DNA of 64,000 bases from Streptomyces xanthophaeus. GTDB taxonomy: Bacteria; Actinomycetota; Actinomycetes; Streptomycetales; Streptomycetaceae. Below are positions 18,826 through 28,505 of the stretch, one piece after another. The first letter of the stretch is position 1. Each line of letters opens with the position of its first letter. A model generated the notes under the pieces. That model was not told where the DNA came from, searched no databases, and saw only the letters and a list, made by a program, of their open reading frames with translations. The stretch covers positions 1 to 64,000 of the forward strand of contig NZ_JOFT01000039.1 in assembly GCF_000725805.1 (NCBI RefSeq), written 5' to 3'. Both the position numbers and the translations under genes were made by a program.

Positions 18826-20796
18826 GTGGAGAATCTGATTGCGCTGCTGGTGGCGGCGCCCCTGCTCGGAGCGGCGGTGCTGCTCTGCGGCGGCCGGCGC
18901 CTCGACCGGGTCGGCCACTGGATCGGCACCCTGCTCGCGGCCGTCTCCTTCGGCATCGGCGTCGCGCTCTTCGCCGACATGCTGGGGCGCGGCGCCGATG
19001 ACCGCACCCTGCACCAGCGGCTGTTCACCTGGATCCCCGTCGAGGGCTTCCAGGCCGAGATGGCCTTCCAGCTGGACCAGCTGTCGATGACCTTCGTCCT
19101 GCTGATCTCCGGGGTGGGCACGCTCATCCACGTGTACTCGATCGGGTACATGGAGCACGACGAGCGCCGCCGCCGCTTCTTCGGCTACCTGAACCTGTTC
19201 GTCGCGGCGATGCTGCTGCTCGTCATCGCCGACAACTACCTGCTGCTGTACTTCGGCTGGGAGGGCGTGGGCCTCGCCTCCTACCTCCTGATCGGCTTCT
19301 GGCAGCACAAGCCCAGCGCGGCCACCGCCGCGAAGAAGGCCTTCCTGGTCAACCGCGTCGGCGACATCGGCCTGTCGATCGCGATCATGCTGATGTTCAC
19401 CACGTTCGGCACCTTCGCCTTCGGGCCGGTGCTCGGCGCGGCCGGCGAGGCCTCGGAAGGCACCCTGACGGCCATCGGCCTGATGCTGCTGCTGGCCGCC
19501 TGCGGCAAGTCGGCGCAGGTGCCGCTGCAGTCCTGGCTCGGCGACGCGATGGAGGGCCCGACCCCGGTCTCGGCCCTGATCCACGCGGCGACGATGGTCA
19601 CCGCGGGCGTGTACCTGATCGTCCGCTCGGGCGCCATCTTCAACGGGGCGCCCGACGCCCAGCTGGTCGTCACCGTCGTGGGCGCGGTCACGCTGCTCTT
19701 CGGTGCGATCGTCGGTTGCGCGAAGGACGACATCAAGAAGGCCCTTGCCGGGTCGACGATGTCGCAGATCGGCTACATGATCCTCGCCGCGGGCCTCGGC
19801 CCGATCGGCTACGTGTTCGCGATCATGCACCTGGTCACGCACGGCTTCTTCAAGGCGGGTCTCTTCCTCGGCGCCGGTTCCGTGATGCACGGGATGAACG
19901 ACGAGGTCGACATGCGCAAGTACGGGGCCTTGAGGAAGTACATGCCGGTCACCTTCGTCACCTTCGGCCTCGGCTACCTGGCGATCATCGGCTTCCCGGG
20001 CCTGTCCGGGTTCTTCTCCAAGGACATGATCATCGAGGCGGCCTTCGCGAAGGGCGGCACCGAGGGCTGGATCCTCGGCGGAGTGACCCTGCTCGGCGCG
20101 GGCATCACCGCCTTCTACATGACCCGCGTCATGCTCCTCACCTTCTTCGGCGAGAAGCGCTGGCAGCCGACAGCCTCCGGCGCGGTGCAGCAGGACGGGA
20201 CGGTGGCACGTGCCGTGTCCGGCGATGAGCCCGCGGCTTCGCCGCACGGCTCCGGGGAGATGCCCCACCCTCACGAGTCCCCGAAGTCGATGACCATCCC
20301 CATGGTCGTGCTCGCCTTCGGATCCGTCTTCGCGGGAGGGTTCTTCAGCATCGGCGACCGTTTCGTGAACTGGCTCGAGCCCGTCACGGGCTACGCGCAC
20401 GGCCACCCGCCGGTCAGCGCCATGACGGTCACCCTGGCCACCATGGCGGTCCTGGTCATCGGTGTCGCGATCGCCTGGTCGATGTACGGACGCAGGCCCG
20501 TCCCGGTCGTCGCCCCGCGCGGCTCGCTCCTCACCCGGGCGGCCCGCCGGGACCTGTACCAGGACGACTTCAACCACGTCGTGCTCGTACGCGGCGGGGA
20601 GCACCTGACCCGCTCGCTCGTGTACGTCGACCACAGCCTCGTCGACGGGGTGGTCAACGGGACGGCCGCCTCGGTGGGCGGGCTCTCCGGCCGGCTGCGC
20701 AAGCTCCAGAACGGCTACGCCCGCAGCTACGCGGTCTCGATGTTCGGGGGCACGGCGATCCTCATCGCCGCGACCCTGCTGATGAGGGCGGTGTGA
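18826..20796 (+). CDS. nuoL: NADH-quinone oxidoreductase subunit L
   Basis: This 656-residue distal proton-pumping antiporter-like subunit has about 14-16 helices and a C-terminal lateral helix. Key polar positions are visible: the Glu in [18 protein letters not shown], the Lys in [14 protein letters not shown], the His-rich [18 protein letters not shown], and the Lys in [19 protein letters not shown]. Between helices, residues about 450-485 form a hydrophilic insert ([20 protein letters not shown]). The GTG start is 12 nt after nuoK. Confidence 0.97.
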   Translation: MENLIALLVAAPLLGAAVLLCGGRRLDRVGHWIGTLLAAVSFGIGVALFADMLGRGADDRTLHQRLFTWIPVEGFQAEMAFQLDQLSMTFVLLISGVGTLIHVYSIGYMEHDERRRRFFGYLNLFVAAMLLLVIADNYLLLYFGWEGVGLASYLLIGFWQHKPSAATAAKKAFLVNRVGDIGLSIAIMLMFTTFGTFAFGPVLGAAGEASEGTLTAIGLMLLLAACGKSAQVPLQSWLGDAMEGPTPVSALIHAATMVTAGVYLIVRSGAIFNGAPDAQLVVTVVGAVTLLFGAIVGCAKDDIKKALAGSTMSQIGYMILAAGLGPIGYVFAIMHLVTHGFFKAGLFLGAGSVMHGMNDEVDMRKYGALRKYMPVTFVTFGLGYLAIIGFPGLSGFFSKDMIIEAAFAKGGTEGWILGGVTLLGAGITAFYMTRVMLLTFFGEKRWQPTASGAVQQDGTVARAVSGDEPAASPHGSGEMPHPHESPKSMTIPMVVLAFGSVFAGGFFSIGDRFVNWLEPVTGYAHGHPPVSAMTVTLATMAVLVIGVAIAWSMYGRRPVPVVAPRGSLLTRAARRDLYQDDFNHVVLVRGGEHLTRSLVYVDHSLVDGVVNGTAASVGGLSGRLRKLQNGYARSYAVSMFGGTAILIAATLLMRAV

Positions 20797-20797
20797 G

Positions 20798-22384
20798 ATG
20801 GAATTCCCGCTTCTGACGGTGACGGCGGCCGTGCCCGCGGTCGGCGCGATCCTCACGGCGGCCGTCCCGGCCGCCCGCAGGACCGCCGCCAAGTGGCTCG
20901 CGCTGCTGTTCTCGCTGGCGACCCTGGCCCTGGCCGTGCTCGTCGCGATCCGCTTCGAACCGGGCGGTGACCGCTACCAGCTCACCGAGTCCCGCCCCTG
21001 GATCGCCGACTTCGGCGTCCGCTACGAACTGGGCGTGGACGGGATCGGGGTGGTCCTCATCGGGCTCACCGCGCTCCTGATCCCCTTCGTGATCGCGGCC
21101 GGCTGGAACGACGCCGACCCCCTGGAGACCAGCTCCACCCGCTGGCGGCCCACCCAGGGCTTCTTCGCCCTGATCCTGCTGGTCGAGGCGATGGTGATCA
21201 TCTCCTTCGAGGCCACCGACGTCTTCCTCTTCTACATCTTCTTCGAAGCCATGCTCATCCCGATGTACTTCCTCATCGGCGGCTTCGGGGACCGGGCCCA
21301 TTCCGGGTCCGACGAGAACGCGGCCGCGCAGCGCTCGTACGCGGCGGTCAAGTTCCTCCTCTACAACCTGGTCGGCGGCCTGATCATGCTGGCGGCCGTC
21401 ATCGGCCTCTACGTGGTCGCCGGGAACTTCTCGCTCCAGGAGATCGCCGCCGCCCGCGCCGCGGGCACGCTCGACATGGCGACCAACACCGAACGCTGGC
21501 TGTTCCTCGGCTTCTTCTTCGCCTTCGCGGTGAAGGCCCCGCTGTGGCCGCTGCACACCTGGCTGCCGAACGCGATGGGCGAGGCCACCGCCCCGGTCGC
21601 CGTACTGATCACCGCGGTCGTCGACAAGGTCGGCACCTTCGCGATGCTCCGCTTCTGCCTCGGGCTCTTCCCGGAGGCCAGCAAGTGGGCCACGCCGGTG
21701 ATCCTCGTGCTCGCCCTGATCAGCATCATCTACGGTGCGCTGGTCGCGGTCGGGCAGCGGGACATCAAGCGCCTGGTCGCCTACGCCTCGATCTCGCACT
21801 TCGGCTTCATCATCCTGGGCATCTTCGCGATGACCTCCCAGGGCCAGTCCGGCGCCACCCTCTACATGGTCAACCACGGCCTGTCGACGGCGGCACTGAT
21901 GCTCGTCGCCGGATTCCTGATCTCGCGGCGCGGCTCCCGGCTCATCGCCGACTACGGCGGCGTGCAGAAGGTGGCCCCGGTCCTCGCCGGCACCTTCCTC
22001 ATCGGCGGCCTCGCCACCCTCTCACTGCCGGGCCTCGCGCCCTTCGTCAGTGAATTCCTGGTCCTGGTCGGCACCTTCGCCCGGTACCCGGTCGTCGGCA
22101 TCATCGCCACCGTCGGCATCGTGCTGGCCGCGCTGTACACCCTGGTGCTCTACCAGCGCACGATGACCGGCCCCCTGAAGGAGGAGGTCCGCACCATGCC
22201 GGACCTGCACCTGCGGGAGGTGCTGGTGGTCGCCCCGCTGATCGCGCTGCTGATCGGCCTGGGCGTCTACCCGAAGGTGCTCACCGACATCGTCAACCCG
22301 GCGGTGGAACACACCATGTCGGACGTGCAGCAGACGGACCCGAAGCCGGACGTGCCTGTGGAGAACGTGGAGGCGGCGAAGTGA
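20798..22384 (+). CDS. nuoM: NADH-quinone oxidoreductase subunit M
   Basis: This 528-residue proton-pumping subunit has about 14 helices. The conserved buried Glu is in FFEAMLIPMYFLIGGFG near residue 150, the Lys in FAVKAPLWPLHTWLPNAMGE near 250, and the second Lys/His region in GQRDIKRLVAYASISHFGF. It ends with a hydrophilic tail (TDPKPDVPVENVEAAK). It starts one base after the nuoL stop and overlaps nuoN by 4 nt. Confidence 0.97.
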   Translation: MEFPLLTVTAAVPAVGAILTAAVPAARRTAAKWLALLFSLATLALAVLVAIRFEPGGDRYQLTESRPWIADFGVRYELGVDGIGVVLIGLTALLIPFVIAAGWNDADPLETSSTRWRPTQGFFALILLVEAMVIISFEATDVFLFYIFFEAMLIPMYFLIGGFGDRAHSGSDENAAAQRSYAAVKFLLYNLVGGLIMLAAVIGLYVVAGNFSLQEIAAARAAGTLDMATNTERWLFLGFFFAFAVKAPLWPLHTWLPNAMGEATAPVAVLITAVVDKVGTFAMLRFCLGLFPEASKWATPVILVLALISIIYGALVAVGQRDIKRLVAYASISHFGFIILGIFAMTSQGQSGATLYMVNHGLSTAALMLVAGFLISRRGSRLIADYGGVQKVAPVLAGTFLIGGLATLSLPGLAPFVSEFLVLVGTFARYPVVGIIATVGIVLAALYTLVLYQRTMTGPLKEEVRTMPDLHLREVLVVAPLIALLIGLGVYPKVLTDIVNPAVEHTMSDVQQTDPKPDVPVENVEAAK

Positions 22385-24036
22385 GCACAGTGACTGCTGC
22401 CCAGAACCTGTGGACGCTGGCGGCCGAGGGACCGGTCGACCGGATCCCGGCGCCCGTCATCGAGTACGCACAGCTCGCGCCGACCCTGATCGTGGTGGGC
22501 GCGGCCGTCCTCGGAGTCCTCGTCGAGGCCTTCGTCCCGCGCAAGTCCCGTTACTACGTGCAGTTGTTCCTCACCGTCGCCGCGCTGGCCTCGGCCTTCG
22601 CGGCGGTCGTCGGCCTCGCGGCCGGCGGGTACGGGAGCACCAAGGCGCACATCGCCGCGATGGGCGCCATCGCCGTGGACGGCCCGGCCCTGTTCCTCCA
22701 GGGCACCATCCTGCTGTCCTCGGTCGTCGCGGTCTTCACCTTCGCGGAACGGCGCCTGGACCCGGCCGTGCACGGCAACCGGGTGGACTCCTTCGCCGCG
22801 CAGGCGGCGTCCGTCCCGGGCAGCGAGAGCGAGAAGGCGGCCGTCAAGGCCGGTTTCACCACCACCGAGGTCTTCCCGCTGGCCCTGTTCGCGATCGCCG
22901 GAATGCTCGTCTTCCCGGCGGCCAACGACCTGCTGACGCTGTTCATCGCACTGGAGGTCTTCTCCCTCCCGCTGTACCTGCTCTGCGCCGTCGCCCGCCG
23001 CCAGCGGCTGATGTCGCAGGAGGCCGCCGTCAAGTACTTCCTGCTCGGCGCGTTCTCCTCCGCGTTCCTCCTCTTCGGCATCGCACTGCTCTACGGGTAC
23101 GCGGGCTCGGTCTCGTACGCGGTGATCGCCGACGTGGTGGACGGCACGGTCACGCAGACCGACCCGGCGCTGGCCGCCACCATGGGCAACGACGCACTGC
23201 TGCTCATCGGCGGCGCGCTGATCCTGACGGGCCTGCTCTTCAAGGTCGGCGCGGTCCCCTTCCACATGTGGACCCCGGACGTCTACCAGGGCGCCCCGAC
23301 CCCGGTCACCGGTTTCATGGCGGCGGCCACGAAGGTCGCGGCCTTCGGCGCGCTGCTGCGGCTGCTGTACGTGGTCCTGCCGGGCCTGCGGTGGGACTGG
23401 CGGCCGGTGATGTGGGGCGTCGCGATCGTCACCATGCTGGCGGGTGCGGTGATCGCCGTGACCCAGACCGACGTGAAGCGGCTGCTGGCGTACTCCTCGA
23501 TCGCGCACGCGGGCTTCATCCTGGCCGGTGTGATCGCCACCTCGGCGGAGGGCATCCAGTCGGTCCTCTTCTACCTGGCCGCGTACTCCTTCGTGACGAT
23601 CGGCGCCTTCGCGGTGGTCACGCTGGTGCGCGACGCGGGCGGTGAGGCGACGCACCTGTCGAAGTGGGCGGGTCTCGGACGCCGTTCGCCGCTCACGGCG
23701 GCGGTGTTCGCGGTGTTCCTGCTGGCCTTCGCCGGCATCCCGCTGACCTCCGGGTTCGCGGGCAAGTTCGCCGTGTTCAAGGCGGCGGCGGAGGGCGGCG
23801 CCGGGGCGCTGGTCGTGGTCGGTGTCATCTCGTCCGCGATCGCCGCGTTCTTCTACATCCGGGTGATCGTCCTGATGTTCTTCAGCGAGCCGAAGGCCGA
23901 CGGCCCGACCGTGGCCGTGCCCTCGCCGCTGACGATGACCACGATCGCGGTCGGCGTCGCCGTCACCCTGGTCCTGGGCCTGGCCCCGCAGTACTTCCTG
24001 GACCTGGCCGGACAGGCGAGCACCTTCGTCCGCTGA
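22381..24036 (+). CDS. nuoN: NADH-quinone oxidoreductase subunit N
   Basis: This 551-residue protein is the third large antiporter-like proton-pumping subunit and the last gene of the complete operon. The conserved buried Glu is in LFIALEVFSLPLYLLCAV, and the Lys residues are in FKVGAVPFHMWTPDVYQG and TQTDVKRLLAYSSIAHAGF. An extra loop around residues 135-160 (AASVPGSESEKAAVKAGF) is hydrophilic. The GTG start overlaps nuoM. A strong hairpin terminator begins 20 bp after the stop. Confidence 0.97.
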   Translation: MSTVTAAQNLWTLAAEGPVDRIPAPVIEYAQLAPTLIVVGAAVLGVLVEAFVPRKSRYYVQLFLTVAALASAFAAVVGLAAGGYGSTKAHIAAMGAIAVDGPALFLQGTILLSSVVAVFTFAERRLDPAVHGNRVDSFAAQAASVPGSESEKAAVKAGFTTTEVFPLALFAIAGMLVFPAANDLLTLFIALEVFSLPLYLLCAVARRQRLMSQEAAVKYFLLGAFSSAFLLFGIALLYGYAGSVSYAVIADVVDGTVTQTDPALAATMGNDALLLIGGALILTGLLFKVGAVPFHMWTPDVYQGAPTPVTGFMAAATKVAAFGALLRLLYVVLPGLRWDWRPVMWGVAIVTMLAGAVIAVTQTDVKRLLAYSSIAHAGFILAGVIATSAEGIQSVLFYLAAYSFVTIGAFAVVTLVRDAGGEATHLSKWAGLGRRSPLTAAVFAVFLLAFAGIPLTSGFAGKFAVFKAAAEGGAGALVVVGVISSAIAAFFYIRVIVLMFFSEPKADGPTVAVPSPLTMTTIAVGVAVTLVLGLAPQYFLDLAGQASTFVR

Positions 24037-24056
24037 CCGGTCCACCGCATGGCACA

Positions 24057-24089
24057 GGGCCCGGCCCCCTTCGGGGAGCCGGGCCCTTT
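24057..24089 (+). terminator. Terminator of the nuoA-N operon
   Basis: A 9-bp stem pairs 24057-24065 (GGGCCCGGC) with 24078-24086 (GCCGGGCCC). Four more C-G pairs (24066-24069 with 24073-24076) surround a TTC loop. TTT follows at 24087-24089. It also separates nuoN from the convergent Uma2 gene. Confidence 0.85.
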
Positions 24090-24102
24090 CGCGTCCGGGA
24101 AA

Positions 24103-24690
24103 CTAGCCGGTGCTGCGGCGTGCGGGCATGATCTGGGTGAGGTCCAGGTCGATGGGGAAGGGCACGGAGACCTTCAGCCTGTCGTGGAAGATGCCGGTGG
24201 CGACGTACACCTTGGTCGCGGGTTCCAGTTCGTAGACGTAGACCACGGCCCGGCCCTCCTTGTTCTCGACCCGCCAGAAATGCGGAATCATGGCGCGGGC
24301 GTACTTGACCGGCTTCGCCTCACGGTCGCGGGCCACCGATTCCGGGGACACCACTTCGATCGCGAGCCGGACGGAACCGGCGGGAAGCCGGGTCTGATCC
24401 GGATCCTCCTCGGTGTCCTTCGGGACGACGATCACATCCGGCTCCGGGCGGTTGTGACGATCGATGTCGATGGTGAACTCCCTCAGCACCTCCAGTCCGT
24501 CCGGCACGACGGACTCCAGTTGCCGTTCGAAGAAGCTCACAGCGCGCAGGTGGAAACGGGTCTGCGGACTCACGAAAACGAGGCTCCCGTCGATCAGCTC
24601 CGTGTGCGGAGGCAGATTCGGAAGCGTGTCCAGGTCGTCGGCAGTCCAGCCGCCCGGGGGCGGGATCGGCCAGCGGTGTTCCGGGTTCAT
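24103..24690 (-). CDS. Uma2-family (DUF820) endonuclease-like protein
   Basis: I chose the ATG at 24690 because GGGAG precedes it at normal spacing; an in-frame ATG at 24702 lacks a ribosome site. The 195-residue protein has the PD-(D/E)xK-like Uma2 core: HTELIDGSLVFVSPQTRFHL, then NRPEPDVIVVPKD (catalytic Asp region) and VRLAIEVVSPESVARDREAK (catalytic Glu and Lys). Uma2 proteins are widespread in Streptomyces and cyanobacteria, usually in many copies. Nuclease function is predicted from fold, and biological role is unclear. Confidence 0.88.
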   Translation of the reverse strand: MNPEHRWPIPPPGGWTADDLDTLPNLPPHTELIDGSLVFVSPQTRFHLRAVSFFERQLESVVPDGLEVLREFTIDIDRHNRPEPDVIVVPKDTEEDPDQTRLPAGSVRLAIEVVSPESVARDREAKPVKYARAMIPHFWRVENKEGRAVVYVYELEPATKVYVATGIFHDRLKVSVPFPIDLDLTQIMPARRSTG

Positions 24691-24811
24691 CAGTGCTCCC
24701 ATGAGCCGCAGTCTCGCGAGTGCGACCAGCGTATCGCCGGGGATCCGGGGAGCTCCGTCCTTTCGGGTGAGTCATATGCGCGAGGCACTTGACGGCCCTG
24801 CGGTCGCGGAA

Positions 24812-25402
24812 CTAATGGCTGTGCGTGTGCGCCGGGGTCTTCTTCGGGCAGGTCAGGGCGGTGTTCCAGTTGTGGAAGGGGCCCGCCGGGTTCTTCTTGT
24901 ACGCCCACATGTGGAGGTCGTAGTGCTTGGGCATGCCCGTCCAGTGGCCGGGCATGGGGCCGTCGAAGGGCAGGCCGAACATGCTCGGCCGGTCGTCGGT
25001 GGTCTTCAGGTCCTGGTCGCGGTCGGTGGCCATCCACTCCACCGTCTGGAGCGTGCGGCGGCCGTGGCGGTCCTTCTCCGTGCTGTAGAGGAGCGCGGTC
25101 GGCCTGGCGGGGTCCTTCGAACCCCAGTTGGCGGCCTTCACGTAGTGGTAGCCCATCGCGCCCGCCCCGAACGGGTTCGTCATGCACTCCTGGCCGTGCG
25201 GGACGTAGCCGTCCTTGATGGCCTGCCGCTCGTCCACGTACTTGGCCGTCGCCCGGATCGCCGTCGCCATGTCCCTCATGGCCCTGTGGTCGCGCGGGTC
25301 CGGCGCCGGGCCCTCGACCCCGTGGGCCGGGGCCGCCGCGGTCAGGCCGAGCGACACGGCGGCCGCGCAGGCGAGAACGGTCTTCAGGCTGCGTACGGGC
25401 AT
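24812..25402 (-). CDS. Secreted protein of unknown function, aromatic and His-rich
   Basis: The ATG at 25402 has GAGGAG about 9 nt upstream, giving 196 residues. A Sec signal peptide covers about residues 1-28 (KTVLACAAAVSLGLTAAAPA). The mature protein has conserved-looking blocks rich in Gly, His, Trp and Tyr: MGYHYVKAANWGSKDP, FGLPFDGPMPGHWTGMPKHY and DLHMWAYKKNPAGPFHNWN. It ends with HTHSH. Two Cys residues (one in ECMTNPF, one near the end in ALTCPKK) could form a disulfide. I recall similar unnamed secreted proteins in diverse bacteria but no assigned function. Metal binding is possible and unproven. Confidence 0.75.
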   Translation of the reverse strand: MPVRSLKTVLACAAAVSLGLTAAAPAHGVEGPAPDPRDHRAMRDMATAIRATAKYVDERQAIKDGYVPHGQECMTNPFGAGAMGYHYVKAANWGSKDPARPTALLYSTEKDRHGRRTLQTVEWMATDRDQDLKTTDDRPSMFGLPFDGPMPGHWTGMPKHYDLHMWAYKKNPAGPFHNWNTALTCPKKTPAHTHSH

Positions 25403-25585
25403 GGCGGCGGCTCCTCGTGGTGGGGGTACGGGGTAGGGGTTCCCCGGTGCCGTTCGTCCGTCCACCATCGCGGCCCGCCCCGCCCCGCGCACGCGGCGCG
25501 CCTCCGAACGGGGGGGGCGGGGGCCCGGCCGGCGGGCCGCAGCCGTGTCCCGGTGGGCCGGCAGCGCGGAGGCCGCACCGGCCCT

Positions 25586-25626
25586 GCCGGGGGCCGGGGC
25601 CGGGCCCCCGGCCCCGGGCCCCCGGC
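25586..25626 (-). terminator. GC-rich hairpin terminator after the fumarylacetoacetase gene
   Basis: Bases 25586-25604 and 25607-25626 are complementary apart from a single bulge, giving a very stable GC stem of about 19 bp. It sits just past the minus-strand stop at 25634. Confidence 0.65.
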
Positions 25627-25633
25627 GGAGAGG

Positions 25634-26860
25634 CTAGCGGGAGCCCACGATGCGGCCGGTGACCTCACCGAGGCCCACGCGGGTGCCGTCGGCGCCGGGG
25701 GCCCACGCGGTGAGGGTGACGGTGTCGCCGTCCTCCAGGAAGGTGCGCTTGCCGTCGGCGAGCTCGATGGCGTCGCGGCCGTTCCAGGTCAGCTCCAGCA
25801 GGGAACCGCGCTGGCCGACCTCGGGTCCGCTGACCGTGCCGGAGCCGTAGACGTCGCCGGTGCGCAGGGAGGCGCCGTTGACGGTCATGTGGGCCAGCTG
25901 CTGGGCGGCGGTCCAGTACATGGAGGCGAACGGGGGCTGCGCCACCTCCTGGCCGTTGATGGAGACCGTGATGCGCAGGTCGAAGCCGCCGGGGCGGTCG
26001 CCGGACGCGTCGTCGAGGTAGGGCAGGAGCGGGAAGTCCCGGGCGGGCGGCGTGACGCGGGCCGCGTCCAGGGCCTCCAGCGGGGTGACCCACGCCGACA
26101 CCGAGGTGGCGAAGGACTTGCCGAGGAAGGGGCCCAGCGGCACGTACTCCCAGGCCTGGATGTCGCGCGCCGACCAGTCGTTGAGGAGGAAGAGGCCGAA
26201 GACGTGGTCCTCGAACTCGCCGAGCGCCACCGGACGGCCCAGCTCGGACGGGGTGCCGACGACGAAGCCGACCTCGGCCTCGATGTCGAGCTTGACGGAG
26301 GGGCCGAAGACGGGCGCCGGGTCGGTGGGGGCCTTGCGCTGCCCGGAGGGCCGCACGACGTCCGTGCCGGACACCACGATGGTCCCGGAGCGGCCGTGGT
26401 AACCGATCGGCAGGTGCTTCCAGTTGGGCGTCAGGGCGTCCCCGTCGGGCCGGAACATCTGGCCCACGTTGGTGGCGTGGTGCTCGCTCGCGTAGAAGTC
26501 GACGTAGTCGGCGACCTCGTACGGCAGGTGCAGCACGACCGCGTCCAGCGGGAGCAGGTGCGGCTCCACGGTCGGGCGGTGGCCGGGGTCGGTGACCCAG
26601 GCGGTCAGCGCGCGCCGTACGTCGCGCCAGGCGGTGCGCCCGGCGGCCAGCAGCGGGTTCAGGGAGGGCTGCCCGAGCAGTCCGGCGTACGGGGAGCCGA
26701 GCGCGGCCGCGGCCGCTCCCGCGTCGAGCACGTGGCCGCCGATCCGCACGCCGATCCGGCGCCGCGCCGGGTCCTCGGGGGTGGAGAACACCCCGTACGG
26801 GAGGTTGTGCGGCCCGAACGGGTCGCCCTCGGGGACATCGAGGGGGCTCTGCTGGGGCAT
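25634..26860 (-). CDS. fahA: Fumarylacetoacetase
   Basis: This 408-residue enzyme hydrolyses fumarylacetoacetate to fumarate and acetoacetate, the last step of tyrosine/homogentisate breakdown. The N-terminal SH3-like domain includes PFGPHNLPYGVFSTPEDPAR. The catalytic domain holds the metal ligands in DFYASEHHATNVGQMFRP, the Glu pair in LDIEAEVGFVVG and the Asp in FGLFLLNDWSARDIQAWEY. GTVSGPEVGQRGSLLELTW is the late family motif. No other tyrosine catabolic genes are nearby, so it appears unlinked. Confidence 0.96.
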   Translation of the reverse strand: MPQQSPLDVPEGDPFGPHNLPYGVFSTPEDPARRRIGVRIGGHVLDAGAAAAALGSPYAGLLGQPSLNPLLAAGRTAWRDVRRALTAWVTDPGHRPTVEPHLLPLDAVVLHLPYEVADYVDFYASEHHATNVGQMFRPDGDALTPNWKHLPIGYHGRSGTIVVSGTDVVRPSGQRKAPTDPAPVFGPSVKLDIEAEVGFVVGTPSELGRPVALGEFEDHVFGLFLLNDWSARDIQAWEYVPLGPFLGKSFATSVSAWVTPLEALDAARVTPPARDFPLLPYLDDASGDRPGGFDLRITVSINGQEVAQPPFASMYWTAAQQLAHMTVNGASLRTGDVYGSGTVSGPEVGQRGSLLELTWNGRDAIELADGKRTFLEDGDTVTLTAWAPGADGTRVGLGEVTGRIVGSR

Positions 26861-27001
26861 GGGGTGCTGCCTCGCTTTCGACGCGGTCCGGGGGTGTCCC
26901 GGGGGCTGGCTGACACGTTACGTGCCCGGTGGGGCCCGCGGGAGGCGGGATTCGAGCAGTATTTGTAGGACTTGTCCAAGGGGGTCCGTATCCTTGGCGC
27001 C

Positions 27002-27808
27002 GTGACTTCCGCCCTTCCCTATGCCTTGATCGCCACTGACCTGGACGGGACTCTGCTGCGCGCCGGAGACACCGTTTCCGCCCGCTCCTACCAGGCGCTC
27101 GCGACGGCCCGCACCGCCGGCGCCCAGCACATCGTCGTCACCGGACGCCCGGTGCCCCAGGTCCGACACGTCCTGGACGGCCTCGGTTACGCAGGGCTCG
27201 CGGTGTGCGGGCAGGGCGCGCAGGTGTACGACGCGGCGCGCGGCGTGCTGCTGCACTCCGTCTCCATGGACCGCGGGCTGGCCGAGGTGGCCCTCGGCAA
27301 GATCGAGGCCGAGATCGGCGAGGTGTACGCGGCCGTCAACCAGGAGGGGCTGGACGCGGAGATGCTGATAGGGCCCGGCTACCGGATGTGGCATCCGCAC
27401 CTGCCGACGGTGCGCGTGCCCCGGCGCGCAGACCTGTGGTCGGCCCCCATCAACAAGGTGCTGCTCCAGCACCCGGAGCTCGACGACGACGAACTGACGC
27501 GCGTGGCCCGCTCGGTGGTCGGCGACCTGGTGAACGTCACCATGGCGGGCGAGCACACCGTGGAGCTCCAGCCCCCGGGCATCGACAAGGCCGGCGGACT
27601 CGCGCGGGCGGCGGAGGTCCTCGGCCTGCCCGCCTCGTCGACGATCGCCTTCGGGGACATGCCGAACGACGTCCCGATGTTCGCCTGGTCGGCGCACGGG
27701 GTGGCCATGGCCAACGCCCACCGCGAACTGTTCGACGTCGCCGACGAGGTCACGCTCTCGAACGAGGCGGACGGCGTCGCGGTGGTCCTGGAGCGGCTGT
27801 ACGCGTAG
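27002..27808 (+). CDS. HAD-superfamily (Cof-like) phosphatase
   Basis: This 268-residue protein starts at a GTG at 27002. Motif I is IATDLDGTLLRAGD with the nucleophilic Asp at about residue 11. Motif II is IVVTGRPVPQ, and motifs III/IV are the Lys in GIDKAGGLARAAE and FGDMPNDVPMFAWS. This is the C2B-cap (Cof/YwpJ) subclass that dephosphorylates sugar phosphates, nucleotides or FMN-type cofactors. The exact substrate cannot be read from the sequence. A GC palindrome at 27822-27839 may end transcription from both sides. Confidence 0.92.
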   Translation: MTSALPYALIATDLDGTLLRAGDTVSARSYQALATARTAGAQHIVVTGRPVPQVRHVLDGLGYAGLAVCGQGAQVYDAARGVLLHSVSMDRGLAEVALGKIEAEIGEVYAAVNQEGLDAEMLIGPGYRMWHPHLPTVRVPRRADLWSAPINKVLLQHPELDDDELTRVARSVVGDLVNVTMAGEHTVELQPPGIDKAGGLARAAEVLGLPASSTIAFGDMPNDVPMFAWSAHGVAMANAHRELFDVADEVTLSNEADGVAVVLERLYA

Positions 27809-27821
27809 CGTCCCGGGCCGG

Positions 27822-27839
27822 GACGGGCCCGGGCCCGTC
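27822..27839. terminator. Palindromic terminator candidate between convergent genes
   Basis: GACGGGCCC followed directly by GGGCCCGTC is a perfect 18-bp palindrome. It lies between the HAD gene and the stop of the convergent 120-residue gene, and overlaps that stop. Confidence 0.45.
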
Positions 27840-28200
27840 AGGGCAGCTCGGGGTCGGTGACCTCCCACGTGTGCCCGCCGGAATGGGACAGGTACTGGCC
27901 GCACCCCGCGCCGCAGCCGTCGGTGGCCGGGCAGTCCGGGAGCACCAGGAGCGCGTCGGGCCCGCCCGACTCGGACCACCGGGCCCACAGGGCGGCCCTG
28001 GCCCCGCCGTCGTGGACGAGGTCCATGTGGTCCCCGGCGTGCCGTTCCAGCGAGCACCGCAGGACCGGACCGCCCCGGAGCACCTCCATGAGGGCGCGCC
28101 CGTCCGCGGACAGGAGCTGTGTCAGTGCGGTCAGGTGCGTCGCGGACAGGGCGCCGTGTGCGCCGCAGGCGAGGCGTACGGGACTGCCGGTGCCGCTCAC
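27838..28200 (-). CDS. Small unknown protein, third gene of the Scr1-divergent operon
   Basis: The GTG at 28200 overlaps the stop of the preceding gene (GTGA), giving 120 residues. No domain is recognised. It has six Cys and several His residues: one Cys at the start (LACGAHGALS), one in VLRCSLERHAGDHMDL, and a cluster DCPATDGCGAGCGQYLSHSG near the C-terminus, which could bind a metal. It ends GHTWEVTDPELP. Coding bias is normal. Translational coupling suggests that it works with the 102- and 79-residue proteins upstream. Confidence 0.65.
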   Translation of the reverse strand: MSGTGSPVRLACGAHGALSATHLTALTQLLSADGRALMEVLRGGPVLRCSLERHAGDHMDLVHDGGARAALWARWSESGGPDALLVLPDCPATDGCGAGCGQYLSHSGGHTWEVTDPELP

Positions 28201-28505
28201 GCGATCCACTCCCGGGCGGCGACGGCTGCCACGCAGCAGGTCCAGGCGGCCGCCCCGAGGGTCACGGTCACGGCCCCCCGCCGCGCGTCGTCGCTCGCCG
28301 GGCGGGAGCCGAGCAGCGCCCGGAGCCGGTCGGCCGCCGCCGCCACGGCCACCGCGAACGCGTCCCGCTCCGCCGCCCGCCCGGCGATCGCCGTGTCCAG
28401 CCGGGCCAGGAACAGGGCCCGGTAGGCGGGGTCCGACTCGATGCGGCGCAGCTCGGCGAGCGGCCGGTCCTCCTCGGACGGCTCCGGGTGCCCGTCCGCC
28501 GTCAC
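28197..28505 (-). CDS. Small unknown helical protein, second gene of the Scr1-divergent operon
   Basis: This 102-residue protein starts at the GTG overlapping the stop of the 79-residue gene. It is Ala/Arg-rich and mostly helical. The N-terminal half contains EEDRPLAELRRIESDPAYRA and LFLARLDTAIAGRAAERDAF. The C-terminal part is more hydrophobic (VTVTLGAAAWTCCVAAVAAR) and could touch the membrane. I recognise no family. Confidence 0.6.
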   Translation of the reverse strand: MTADGHPEPSEEDRPLAELRRIESDPAYRALFLARLDTAIAGRAAERDAFAVAVAAAADRLRALLGSRPASDDARRGAVTVTLGAAAWTCCVAAVAAREWIA

